From Solibacter sp039934035 (GTDB lineage: Bacteria > Acidobacteriota > Terriglobia > Bryobacterales > Bryobacteraceae), in the NCBI GenBank assembly GCA_039934035.1, contig JBDTMZ010000104.1:53761-117760 (forward strand): a stretch of DNA of 64,000 nt, written 5' to 3'. Within the stretch, counting starts at the first letter, position 1; each line of letters opens with the position of its first letter. The position numbers and the translations under genes were made by a program. Of this stretch, positions 27,316-35,952 are shown one piece after another. The notes beneath the pieces were generated by a model. That model was not told the DNA's origin. It did not search any database and saw only the letters and a program-made list of their open reading frames with translations.

Positions 27316-28851
27316 TCAACCGCGCCGGATTGCAGCTATTGCAGGAGGACTGCGCCGAACAGACGGAGCGTGGGAAGCGTAAGCTCCGTGCGTCCTCCGC
27401 TGCGCTTCACAGGGAGTTCCACGGGCGGCTGCCCCGGGGTCTCCAGGCGCGCCGAGTGGGCCCGGCACCCAGATCAGCACACCTTGGGCGGGCGCGGTGG
27501 CATAATTGGCCAGCCGGATCGATATCCTGCCGTCGGCGGCCGCACTCACGTAGGAAAGGACAGAAGGCGCATTGAACACGCTGACACCCAGTTCCGGAGT
27601 GGGCACCAGATCGTTCAGGTCCCGGGCTACCGCTTCCGGATCTGGTGAGCGCTCTTTATACACGGCGACTTCCCCTTCGCCCTCTGCCAGAACGGTATAG
27701 GACTGTTGCTTGGGAGCGCCGCCCCAGGCAGGGCCGCTGAGCACCAGGCCTCCGTGCGCGGCAAATGCGCTCAGGAGTTTCCGTTCCGGTACGGCAGGAG
27801 GCTCGCAACCGAAAGCCAGCAACGCGCGTAAGCCCGCCAGCGCGGCTGCGTCGAGATCCCGCCGATAGATGACGCGGTAGGGAATCTGACGGCGCGCCAC
27901 CAGATTGAGGAACTCGTCGTCGTCGGCAGCTCCGGCGGCGGTATCGATCACGATTCCCACTTTCCCGTATGGCATGAAATCCCTGGCTTCCGCCTTTGCT
28001 TCAAACCAGGCGAGATCCGACATGATCGACCGCCAGTCTGCCAGGGCGCCGGCATCCCTACGCAGGAGCCTGGCGCGCAGATCGTCGTCGAGCGATACAA
28101 TCCAACGCGCGCCCGCCGCCGCTGCATCGGCGAGGCTTCGGGAATAGATGCCGGGCGAGCCGGCGCGCGGGCGATGGCTGATCCAGACCGGCCGGTCCGG
28201 TCCGGCGCGGAGCGATCGCACCAGCCATATATTGGAGTCGATCCAGATGCCGGAGGTCGCCGATGCAACTGCGTTTTCGCCGGCTTTTCCGGTGCCCGGC
28301 GAGACGCCTTCGACGGCGGTCGCCGGCCATGCGGTTTCCCTGAGAAGCCTCGCCGGTGCGATCGGGATGACGAGGGCGGCGCTGTTACCGGCGCGCAGTC
28401 GCTGCTCCAGCCCGTGGGCGAAAGAGAGTCCCTGCGGGAACTCGCCTTCCAGGACGACGCCGTCAAGTTGGGCATCCGCCACCGCGAGCACGACCCGCTC
28501 TGGATCGGCGCCAGGATACACCAGTCCGAGTACCGCCAGGCTGCGCTCATGCGCTCGGAGGGCGTAATCCTTCACCAACTGCAATTGGCGCTTTTCCGTC
28601 TGCGGATCCGCGCCCGCAGTGAGTGTCACAAGCAGACAGTTGATGGGCGAGCCGTCCAGCAGGTTGAGCGTCGCTGGATCGTACCATCCTGAAATTGCGT
28701 CCCGGATGGCCGGATCGGACACTGCCTTGTCGCCCGCGCGGCGCGCCAGTTCGACTGGACCTCCATCCCACCGAGCCGGGACCCACGAAGCGGGAAGTCC
28801 GGCAGCGAGCGCCGCCGGGAGTAGAGCCAGCCAGAGCGCGAGACGCTTCAC
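27316..28851 (-). CDS. Secreted protein of unknown function, probably with a C-terminal frameshift
   Basis: Starts at the GTG at 28851, which overlaps the stop of the DUF362 gene (GTGA). About 512 residues in the open frame. A signal peptide (LALWLALLPAALAAG) leads into an alpha/beta region with TIM-barrel-like periodicity (GLVYPGADPERVVLAVADA, DGVVLEGEFPQG) and a GATase-like part (GKVGIVIDTAAGAADDDEF). After WVPGPLGA (near 27465) the frame turns into low-quality sequence. One base over reads LETPGQPPVELPVKRSGG and TELTLPTLRLFGAVLLQ to a TAG at 27336-27338, a natural beta-sandwich ending. So a 1-nt indel near 27465 is likely. No enzymatic function is assigned. Confidence 0.65.
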   Translation of the reverse strand: MKRLALWLALLPAALAAGLPASWVPARWDGGPVELARRAGDKAVSDPAIRDAISGWYDPATLNLLDGSPINCLLVTLTAGADPQTEKRQLQLVKDYALRAHERSLAVLGLVYPGADPERVVLAVADAQLDGVVLEGEFPQGLSFAHGLEQRLRAGNSAALVIPIAPARLLRETAWPATAVEGVSPGTGKAGENAVASATSGIWIDSNIWLVRSLRAGPDRPVWISHRPRAGSPGIYSRSLADAAAAGARWIVSLDDDLRARLLRRDAGALADWRSIMSDLAWFEAKAEARDFMPYGKVGIVIDTAAGAADDDEFLNLVARRQIPYRVIYRRDLDAAALAGLRALLAFGCEPPAVPERKLLSAFAAHGGLVLSGPAWGGAPKQQSYTVLAEGEGEVAVYKERSPDPEAVARDLNDLVPTPELGVSVFNAPSVLSYVSAAADGRISIRLANYATAPAQGVLIWVPGPLGAPGDPGAAARGTPCEAQRRTHGAYASHAPSVRRSPPAIAAIRRG

Positions 28852-30182
28852 CCTTTCACCAGCTCGATGCCTTCTCGCTTTCCCAGGTTGCGGGAATACT
28901 GCTTGTCGCGAGCGTTGTTCCAGTGCTCGTGAGTTCCCAAACTCGCCGCCGGCTGACGATCCTGACAGGGATTGTACACAGTTCCAGAGGGCGCTTTCCC
29001 GGACAGCGCCGCTTCGTGCAGATAGTTCTCCGGGTAACCGCGGCACTCATCGGCTCGAGGCTCATTTCGGATGAAGTCCAGACCCACGGAGTCGATGGCG
29101 ACCGGATCCTGCGATGCGAACATGCTGGAACACCAGTGATCGTCAAACGTTTCGTAGCGGATGACCCGCTCATTCTGGCTGACCGCGACATACAGAAAAT
29201 CGATCAGGTAGAGCAGCGTCTTGCCGCCCAGATGTTTGTGAGCGATCAGGTCCACCAGGCAGTTATACGAGCCCATCTTCCGGTCTCGCGAGGCGTAATC
29301 GTGAAGCGGCCGGGGAGTGAAGCCCGGCCCATCGAAATAGAGCGAGCCAAACAGGTTCTTCGCGGTCTGGCTGGCGCCCATCAGGGTGTGCGCCCTCGAG
29401 AGGGCCACATTGATCACATAGGTTGCCGCCGTGACGCACTGCGGTAAATAGGCTGTCGGAACTCCCTGGCCGGAAAAGTTCACCGGACTGGCTTTGTCCG
29501 GCAGGGCCTCTACTCTCCCGTTGCCCGCCATCCTCTGGCTGACGGCGAACTGCACCGCCTGAAACTCCTTGTCGGGATTGGCGCGAATGCGATCGTAGAT
29601 GGGGTCGCCGATATAGCGTGACGCGTCGAAAAGCGTGATGTCCTGCCCGCGGACGCCTGCCACAGTGATGAGTTGATCCACCAGCGAGTAGATGGCGTGG
29701 GGGCTGGGCATGCCGGAACCGAGGCGCCAGGCGCCCGGGCGGTCCTGATTGCAGTTCAATTTCACGGCGATCTTCTCGCCGGGCCGGTAGGCCGCTCCGC
29801 CGAGTTCTTGCGCCTCCCTGAAAAATCCGAAGAGGGAGCGCCATGCTTCGCGGTCTGTCTTCTCGCCGCTCAGCGCGCGCAGACTGCCGGAAACCATCCC
29901 GGCGACAATGGCTCCGTCGGTGTTCGCGTCATCCCACCAGTTTCCGGTTTTGCCGTCCCACTTCGCTGCCTTGGGTTGATGGGACCAGGCAACTCGCCCG
30001 GGATGAATCCCCTTTCCCATTCCCATGGGCGTGTTCGGCGGCTCGGCGGGTGTCTTGAAAGGTCCATCATCCGTCTCTCCTGGCGAGAAGGCGGAACCGG
30101 GGCACGCTGCCACGGCGGCGGCCATCCCTGCATGCAGCATTCTCCGGCGTGTGATGCGATGCGCCTCGGGATCTGAGTTCAC
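28848..30182 (-). CDS. Tat-exported DUF362-family protein
   Basis: 444 residues from GTG 30182, chosen for the AGGAGGT five bases upstream; the ATG at 30227 is weaker. A twin-arginine leader (RITRRRMLHAGMAAAVAACPG) precedes a DUF362 domain with KIAVKLNCNQD, LVDQLITVAGVRGQDITLFD, YVINVALSRAHTLMGASQTAKNLFG and SSMFASQDPVAIDSVGLDFI. The last is the family signature. Members are often iron-sulfur-associated proteins of unknown reaction; no ferredoxin cysteine cluster is obvious here. It is coupled to the unknown secreted protein downstream. Confidence 0.8.
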   Translation of the reverse strand: MNSDPEAHRITRRRMLHAGMAAAVAACPGSAFSPGETDDGPFKTPAEPPNTPMGMGKGIHPGRVAWSHQPKAAKWDGKTGNWWDDANTDGAIVAGMVSGSLRALSGEKTDREAWRSLFGFFREAQELGGAAYRPGEKIAVKLNCNQDRPGAWRLGSGMPSPHAIYSLVDQLITVAGVRGQDITLFDASRYIGDPIYDRIRANPDKEFQAVQFAVSQRMAGNGRVEALPDKASPVNFSGQGVPTAYLPQCVTAATYVINVALSRAHTLMGASQTAKNLFGSLYFDGPGFTPRPLHDYASRDRKMGSYNCLVDLIAHKHLGGKTLLYLIDFLYVAVSQNERVIRYETFDDHWCSSMFASQDPVAIDSVGLDFIRNEPRADECRGYPENYLHEAALSGKAPSGTVYNPCQDRQPAASLGTHEHWNNARDKQYSRNLGKREGIELVKG

Positions 30183-30307
30183 AAACCACCTCCTGCCAGC
30201 CGCGTTTTGAATGGAGACCGATTCCATTCATATCATAAATTCAGTTCGAAGATATTAATACCTAAATAGATTGAACCGGGAGATTCCCGGCGCTATATTC
30301 GAGACAC

Positions 30308-31153
30308 ATGCGACTCATAGGCGGTATCTCGGCGCTGGTGATGGCGGTGCGCCTTTTCGGGGGAGAAGACCCCCGCTCACTGGAAGCCCATCCCGGAAGA
30401 ACACCGGTGTTGGACGGGAAGATCTCACCCGGCGAGTGGGACGATGCCAGCGTCTTCCCAGGTATCGATGGCTGGCGGCCTCAATTCACGGACGTGGAAG
30501 ATCCGAAGGACCTTTCGCTCAAAGGTTACGTCAAACACGACGGCAAACGCCTGTACTTCGCATTTGACGTCACCGACGATGTCCTCTACGGCATCGACAC
30601 GCCGCGCTGGCCGCCGTCCAACAATCCTCATGCGCATGAGTTGACGCGGCAGGGCTTCCCCTGGTTCGGCGACGAAATGGAATTGCTGATCCATGCTGCG
30701 AACCACTGGACAGCGAATGAGGACTCGGCCGGGAACGGCGCCTCCTGGCAGATGGTCTGCAATTTGACTAAGTCGCGAAAGGGAGGCATCGGCGTGGGCG
30801 GTCTGCTGGAAGGCGAGCCGCGCCGCCTCGAAAGCGCCTGGGCGACGTATCAGAGCTGGATTCTCTCTGGCGCGCAGGAATGCGTGGCCAAACCCAAGGC
30901 CGGCGGCAAGGGATACATCATTGAATGGGCGGTGAATTTCGATCCCTGTCTCGAGGTGGAACCGGGGACGTTTTATTCTCCCGCCATGGGCGATCGCGCC
31001 GTAGGTTTGAATATACTGATCGGCGATCTGGACGAGCCGGAAAAAGGCGCGGACAATGCTTACGGGTTTCACCACGAGAACTCGTTCGCGGGGTCGCGCA
31101 ATACGCGCACGCACTTGCGGGATTTCGGGACTCTGTGGCTGCGGGCCCGCTAG
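30308..31153 (+). CDS. Secreted CBM9-like (sugar-binding) domain protein
   Basis: 281 residues with a short signal segment (LIGGISALVMAVRLFGG). The mature protein is one beta-sandwich of the carbohydrate-binding family-9-like type: PVLDGKISPGEWDDA at the start, LKGYVKHDGKRLYFAFDVTD in the first strands, WFGDEMELLIHA, and GYIIEWAVNFDP near the end. These match the DOMON/CBM9-like domain fused to or found near glycan-degrading enzymes. The gene diverges from the DUF362 operon with about 125 bp between starts. The ligand is unknown. Confidence 0.75.
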   Translation: MRLIGGISALVMAVRLFGGEDPRSLEAHPGRTPVLDGKISPGEWDDASVFPGIDGWRPQFTDVEDPKDLSLKGYVKHDGKRLYFAFDVTDDVLYGIDTPRWPPSNNPHAHELTRQGFPWFGDEMELLIHAANHWTANEDSAGNGASWQMVCNLTKSRKGGIGVGGLLEGEPRRLESAWATYQSWILSGAQECVAKPKAGGKGYIIEWAVNFDPCLEVEPGTFYSPAMGDRAVGLNILIGDLDEPEKGADNAYGFHHENSFAGSRNTRTHLRDFGTLWLRAR

Positions 31154-31343
31154 GGATGGAATTCAAGATCAGGATTATCCCCTTCAGCGTGAGGCGTTCC
31201 TGCGACTGCCGGGAAGCGGCTCCGGGAAACGGATGACTTCGTGGCGACGACGCGTGGGGCGGCTGGGCGCGACACGAATTAGTTAATGTTAGCCAGTACT
31301 GCTGGCCCTACCGGCAGCACTTCCGCGTGGGGCATGCTCTGAT

Positions 31344-31778
31344 TTGGCACTTGCCCTTTCAGGTATCCTCATAGGTTTCGGGTTGCTGCTGCTGATTGTT
31401 GTGGCATCAGGCCCGTCAATGCGTCCCGAGAAGACTATCCTGGTCTCGCCTGAGAGGCTTGTCGAACTGTCAATCGAGCGTTACCAGCCAATGCTCTGGT
31501 TGTTGTCCGACAAGAGGCTGCGCCATCTACGATTCCACGGCGGCGTTCGTCGGGAGTTCCGCATTCGGGCTCGGCGCACCACAATCTTCGGCCAGCTCCT
31601 GAACTCGCTGAGAGCGGATTTCAGAGACACACGCAATGCCCTGAAGTTGCTGATGGTGCATTCGCCCCATGATCGTCCTGGTCTGGCATCGGTTCTACTG
31701 CGAGCGGAACTCACGTTTTCCTGCCGAGTGGTGATCGTGAAATTCCGGCTCTGGAGATATCGTTGGGGTCTATCCTAA
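31344..31778 (+). CDS. Hypothetical membrane-anchored protein
   Basis: 144 residues from a TTG start without a clear ribosome site, so the true start is unsure. The N-terminal helix (SGILIGFGLLLLIVVASG) is followed by a basic region (RREFRIRARRTTIFGQLLNSL), then ADFRDTRNALKLLMVHSPHDRPGLASVLLRAELTF. That final segment resembles a short conserved helical motif seen in small acidobacterial hypothetical proteins. No function is known. It stands alone between a CBM9-like gene and a convergent carboxylesterase. Confidence 0.45.
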   Translation: MALALSGILIGFGLLLLIVVASGPSMRPEKTILVSPERLVELSIERYQPMLWLLSDKRLRHLRFHGGVRREFRIRARRTTIFGQLLNSLRADFRDTRNALKLLMVHSPHDRPGLASVLLRAELTFSCRVVIVKFRLWRYRWGLS

Positions 31779-31904
31779 AGCCAGAAGCACATACCCACCG
31801 GCGGGAAAAAAGAGTCTGCCTGCTCATGGACGATGCTTCCTGCTGTCCGGGGACACTTTAGCAGATCCGGGCAATGGATCACGTTCCATTAGGCCTCGAT
31901 GTCA

Positions 31905-33596
31905 TCAGGACTCGAGCACCTGGCGTTCCTGGCGATCGGGGTCGTCTTTCACTTCGCAGCGGGTGTCGAAGATCATGGTCTCCCCCTTGGCAGCGGTGAA
32001 GACCGGCCACTTGGGGAGTCCCGAATGGTTGGGATCTCCGTTGCGCGCAAAATGAATCCAGGCGTCGCTGACCTTGGCGGCGAGTTCCCGCGCCTCCGGT
32101 CCGCCGCCGGTGGATTGAGCGCAAAGGTCGGTGTTGTCGAACACGAACGCGAGTTCTGCGCAATGGAAAGCGCGCGGCCGTCCGTCGAGCACCGGCGTCT
32201 TCCATCCGAACCAGTACATGTAGGCGGGAGCGGCGTTCTGCGCCGCCTTTCTCTCAGCCTGTTTCACCGCGTTGGTGCGCGGGCTGGAGGCCAGGGACAG
32301 GATCTCCACCGGCTTGGCCTTGGGGTGAGCGCGGCGGTAGGCCTCGATGATGCGGCCGCCCTTCTCGCCGTAGCGCTCTGCCATCTGGGTCTTCAAGTCG
32401 TTCTCGCCGAGCGATTCCAACGCGGCGTCCGTCATGCTCGGCGAACGTTCGTTCATGACGGTGCCTATGATCATGGGTACTTGCGCCGTTATCTCAGGGG
32501 CATCCGGGTCAAACGGATGACGGGGAAGCGTATGGCCATCCACCACCGGTCCCCAGCCGATCCGGCCTGCGCCCGGTGCTGCGCCGCGCTGAGTCGGAGG
32601 CGCGAGTTTCTTCAGTGCCGCCGCGCTGGCTTCGAACAGCCGGGCCGCGGGAATCTTTTCGAGTTCGCCAACCTGTGACGGGTTCAGATTCAGTTCCACC
32701 AGCATCGCCGCTGCCAGTTTGCGGGAGTTCTCCTGAGTTCCCTGCCGCAGGCTGGAACCGCTCTCCACCACAGCCCGATGGAACAGTCCTTTGGCGGAAG
32801 GCATCGCCATGAGCGAGCTGACTTTGCCACCGCCTCCGGATTGTCCGAAGATCAGGACTTTGCCCGGGTCGCCTCCAAATCCGGCGATATTGTCCCTTAC
32901 CCATTCGAGGGCGGCGACAATATCAAGCATGCCGGCATTGGCCGAACCGGCGTACTTTTCGCCGTACGCCGAGAGATCCAGATGCCCCAGGGGACCCAGC
33001 CTGTGATTCAGCGTCACGACGACCACATCCCCGCGCCGGCTCAGGTTCTCTCCGTCATAGCTCCGCCTCTCCTGGCCCGAGCCGACCGTGAAGCCGCCGC
33101 CATGCAACCAGACCATGACGGGACGCTTCTTGTTGTCGTTAACGCCCGGAGTCCAGAGATTTACGCGGAGGCAGTCCTCGCCCTGGTGCCAATCGTCCCA
33201 CTCGGCAAGAAATGCGGCCTCGTCATTCCTCCAGCCGTCGCCCTTATCCTGCGGGCAGATGGGGCCGTACACCATCGAACTGCGCACGCCGGACCAGGGC
33301 ACAGGCTTGCGCGGTGGCAGGAAGCGCCAGGCGCCGCCGGCATCATCGGCATAAGGAATGCCCTTGAAGGTACCAATCCCGTTCCGCGTGTAGCCGCGCA
33401 CTTTGCCGGCGGCCGTCTGCACGACTGCGCTCTCCGCCGCCGCCGTCACGCGCGTTTCGGCCAAGCCCTGGGTTGTTGTGGCGGACCTGGTTTGGCAGGA
33501 GGGGGCCATAACAGCGGCGGCGGTGCCGCCCGCCAGAGCCGCAGCCCCTTTCATCCAACCGCGTCTGCCGACGTTCCCTTTACTCGGTGTACTCAT
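31905..33596 (-). CDS. Tat-exported type-B carboxylesterase
   Basis: 563 residues. A twin-arginine leader (RRGWMKGAAALAGGTAAAVM) is followed by an alpha/beta-hydrolase of the cholinesterase/para-nitrobenzyl esterase family. Seen are the oxyanion HGGGF at 165-169, the nucleophile S253 in FGQSGGGGK, DCLRVNLWTPG, and the region VMNERSPSMTD for the acidic residue. The final His is probably in RAFHCAELAFVFDNTD. It should hydrolyse carboxylic esters outside the cytoplasm. It is monocistronic in appearance; the neighbours do not specify a substrate. Confidence 0.92.
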   Translation of the reverse strand: MSTPSKGNVGRRGWMKGAAALAGGTAAAVMAPSCQTRSATTTQGLAETRVTAAAESAVVQTAAGKVRGYTRNGIGTFKGIPYADDAGGAWRFLPPRKPVPWSGVRSSMVYGPICPQDKGDGWRNDEAAFLAEWDDWHQGEDCLRVNLWTPGVNDNKKRPVMVWLHGGGFTVGSGQERRSYDGENLSRRGDVVVVTLNHRLGPLGHLDLSAYGEKYAGSANAGMLDIVAALEWVRDNIAGFGGDPGKVLIFGQSGGGGKVSSLMAMPSAKGLFHRAVVESGSSLRQGTQENSRKLAAAMLVELNLNPSQVGELEKIPAARLFEASAAALKKLAPPTQRGAAPGAGRIGWGPVVDGHTLPRHPFDPDAPEITAQVPMIIGTVMNERSPSMTDAALESLGENDLKTQMAERYGEKGGRIIEAYRRAHPKAKPVEILSLASSPRTNAVKQAERKAAQNAAPAYMYWFGWKTPVLDGRPRAFHCAELAFVFDNTDLCAQSTGGGPEARELAAKVSDAWIHFARNGDPNHSGLPKWPVFTAAKGETMIFDTRCEVKDDPDRQERQVLES

Positions 33597-34058
33597 ATTC
33601 CTCCGCTCGTTCCGACGCCGTGCCGGGGCGCATCGGCGCGGTCCGGCTCATTCCAGTCGCTCGGATCGCCCAACCTGCTCATCCGGAAATTATCACCATG
33701 ACTTTGGGTTCACCGTCAGACCACGACGATGATCCCATTTTGGTCCGCGGAAAACGCAAGATCACCTTTCCGGCTTGGGACGGAACATCAATGCCAAGGT
33801 TGCCCGTCACGATCGCACAGCATTCTAACACCCCTCCTGCGAGGGATGAAGGTACGTGGCGGGTCATCTACGCGCATGCATTCCCGGCCCGTGTGCCGCC
33901 GGATGGGTACAGATGGCCTCACGCACGAGCGCCCTCCGGCATCCCAAACGAAGGGGGACGAAAGGGCGGGCGATTGACTGTGTGGTTTTCGGCTATCGCG
34001 CCGGAAGGGCCTTTCGATGGCGCCCGGTCAGATTGCCGGAGCTCGGGGCGGCCTCTCT
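33597..34058. other. Intergenic region without a supported gene
   Basis: 462 bp between the carboxylesterase start and the stop of the regulator at 34059. The overlapping frames here lack ribosome sites, family motifs or membrane and signal segments. The segment probably holds the esterase promoter and a terminator for the regulator, but no convincing hairpin was found. Confidence 0.4.
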
Positions 34059-35354
34059 TTACCAGAAATCGGTAGCGATGATTTTGGCCGAACCCGGACT
34101 GCCCTTGATCACCTCGGTGGAAAGGACGATCGCCAGGTTCCTGCGCTCCCAACCGGGGTGGGCGCGGGTGTCCAGTTTCGCAATCTGATCCGGATTCGTC
34201 AGAAATTCGCTGGCCGCCAGCGTGCCGAAGTGGGTGAGGCCGGCAGCCGTTATTACGATTTGGCCTGTCTCCGGATCCATTGCCCGCACTACCAATGCGT
34301 AATCCGTGATGGGCTGGTCGGATGGCGTGGACAGATCGACGGACCAGTTGTTACGCCCTGGATTCTTCCTGTCTCGCAGGATCCGGGTATCCGGGTCCGT
34401 TCCTCGTTCCATCGTGAAACGGAGCCGGCCGGCCAGGCTGGTGGTCCAGTCGTTGTTGAACCCGATCAGAACCGCCGGACTGCCCTGGAGTTCCGCAAAG
34501 GTCACTCTGGAAGGAAGGAGGATTCGGTATGACTTGCTTTTTTGCTGGAGCCATCCGGCAAATCTCGTCAGCGCGATGGCATCGTCCAGATACACCCTAT
34601 CGCTGGTGCGGATGGTAGCGACGGGCGACGTCTGCATGGTTTGGTCTTCGACTGGTGCCGGCGAATCAGCCGGCCGGGCCCTGGCGAGTTGATTGCCGGC
34701 GCCGATGCACACCAGGACCGGGTTTGGCGACTGTAAGACCGGCTGCCAGAATCCGTTTAGGGCGCGCCCGGAAGAAAGCCTGGTGTTCGCGGCGAGCGCC
34801 AGCACTAACAGGATAGCGATCGCAGCCACAGCCACCGCAGTCGTAAAGGGCCGGGAACGCAAGCGTTGGATTCCCGCTCGCACGGCCGAGCTCCGCTGCT
34901 CTGGAGCGGCCGCCTGAACGATGTTGATTTCCACAGGCCCCTGGGGCGGGGCAACCGGCAACACAACCGGGCGGACAAAGCGGGGAAGGTAACTGCCGGG
35001 AGGGACGTCAATGCGGATTTCGCCGGAGCGCCCATGCTCCATGTAATACTGCGCGAGCCGCTTCCGAATCTCACCCGCCATACTGCGAACGACATGGTCG
35101 GTTGCGGTATCGTAGTCAGCCGCGCGTCCGAATACCTCGACCCCGAGGGTACGCTCCTTGAGGTGCTCGGCAGCTCCCTTGAGCGCCTGGTTCACAATGT
35201 ACGACAAAAGATTCGAGCATCCCGTGCTCTTGCTGAAAACGGAACTGGCCAGCAGGCGCCCGAGTTGTTCACGGATCGCCTCGCGATCCTCCTCAGTTTC
35301 CGGCTTCCAAATTTCACTCTCAACCGCCGATCGGGAAACCATTCCGCTTTGCAT
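34059..35354 (-). CDS. Acidobacterial membrane protein with conserved N-terminal regulatory domain
   Basis: 431 residues from ATG 35354 (GGTGGG upstream); a TTG 36 bp earlier would add 12 residues. The N-terminal 110 residues carry SKSTGCSNLLSYIVNQALKG, ERTLGVEVFGRAADYDTATD and IRIDVPPGSYLPRF. This domain is shared by many Acidobacteria proteins, often fused to TolB or TPR parts, and is thought to be winged-helix-like. A single membrane helix (about 175-195) leads to an extracytoplasmic half with no recognised fold. A one-component membrane sensor/regulator is a reasonable inference. Confidence 0.65.
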   Translation of the reverse strand: MQSGMVSRSAVESEIWKPETEEDREAIREQLGRLLASSVFSKSTGCSNLLSYIVNQALKGAAEHLKERTLGVEVFGRAADYDTATDHVVRSMAGEIRKRLAQYYMEHGRSGEIRIDVPPGSYLPRFVRPVVLPVAPPQGPVEINIVQAAAPEQRSSAVRAGIQRLRSRPFTTAVAVAAIAILLVLALAANTRLSSGRALNGFWQPVLQSPNPVLVCIGAGNQLARARPADSPAPVEDQTMQTSPVATIRTSDRVYLDDAIALTRFAGWLQQKSKSYRILLPSRVTFAELQGSPAVLIGFNNDWTTSLAGRLRFTMERGTDPDTRILRDRKNPGRNNWSVDLSTPSDQPITDYALVVRAMDPETGQIVITAAGLTHFGTLAASEFLTNPDQIAKLDTRAHPGWERRNLAIVLSTEVIKGSPGSAKIIATDFW

Positions 35355-35390
35355 GAGACCCACCGTTTTCAACTGAGTAGAGTCTAGCAA

Positions 35391-35952
35391 ATTTCACCCT
35401 AAGGCGAGGCGGTTGTCCGATTCCGGGGAATGGACGTTTCAGGCCCGGCACCTGGCAAGCGGAGGCGGCAGGCACGCACCAGCTCCTGCACCCCCAACCT
35501 GGGCACGGCGTGAGCGATCTTCAAGCCGGTTCCCGGAGTCCAATCCGACTGGAGGCGCCACGGTCCTTACCCGTAAGGCGGGAAGATGATAAACCCAATT
35601 CTTTCAACGTGAATTGTGGCTCTGGCGCCGGGGTGCCGGGAGCTGGAGAGGTACAGGTTTCGCCCAGTCCGAGACGGTCGCGGACCGTCGGGGACTGGAA
35701 CCCCCAGCCAACCAACCTCTAAACTTGACCTACGACAGGCCAGTCAGGAATCATCCCCAGTTGAACAGGCAACGGGACCAGTTTCCGGGGCACTGCGGAC
35801 TGAGTTTCGGATCAGAATTCACCGGCGAAATTGGCGGAGGAATCTTCCGGGCAACGAATCGGGGGCGTCTGAGGGGACGCGACTTCACACCGTGCGCAAG
35901 TCCCTGACGCGATCCGCGATTGGGGCTAAAATATCGCACAAGGAAGCCAATC
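35391..35952. other. Intergenic region containing a palindromic repeat
   Basis: 560 bp between divergent genes, with no supported coding frame. It contains the dispersed palindromic repeat at 35665-35698 and, at its end, the promoter and ribosome site (AGGAAG, 35941-35946) of the oxidoreductase. Confidence 0.5.
35665..35698 (+). repeat. Dispersed palindromic repeat, copy 2
   Basis: Imperfect nested inverted repeat: outer arms CAGTCC/GGACTG and inner arms ACGGTC/GACCGT around GCG. It is the plus-strand counterpart of the copy at 24956-24991. Both copies lie in intergenic DNA, suggesting a REP-like family. Confidence 0.6.
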
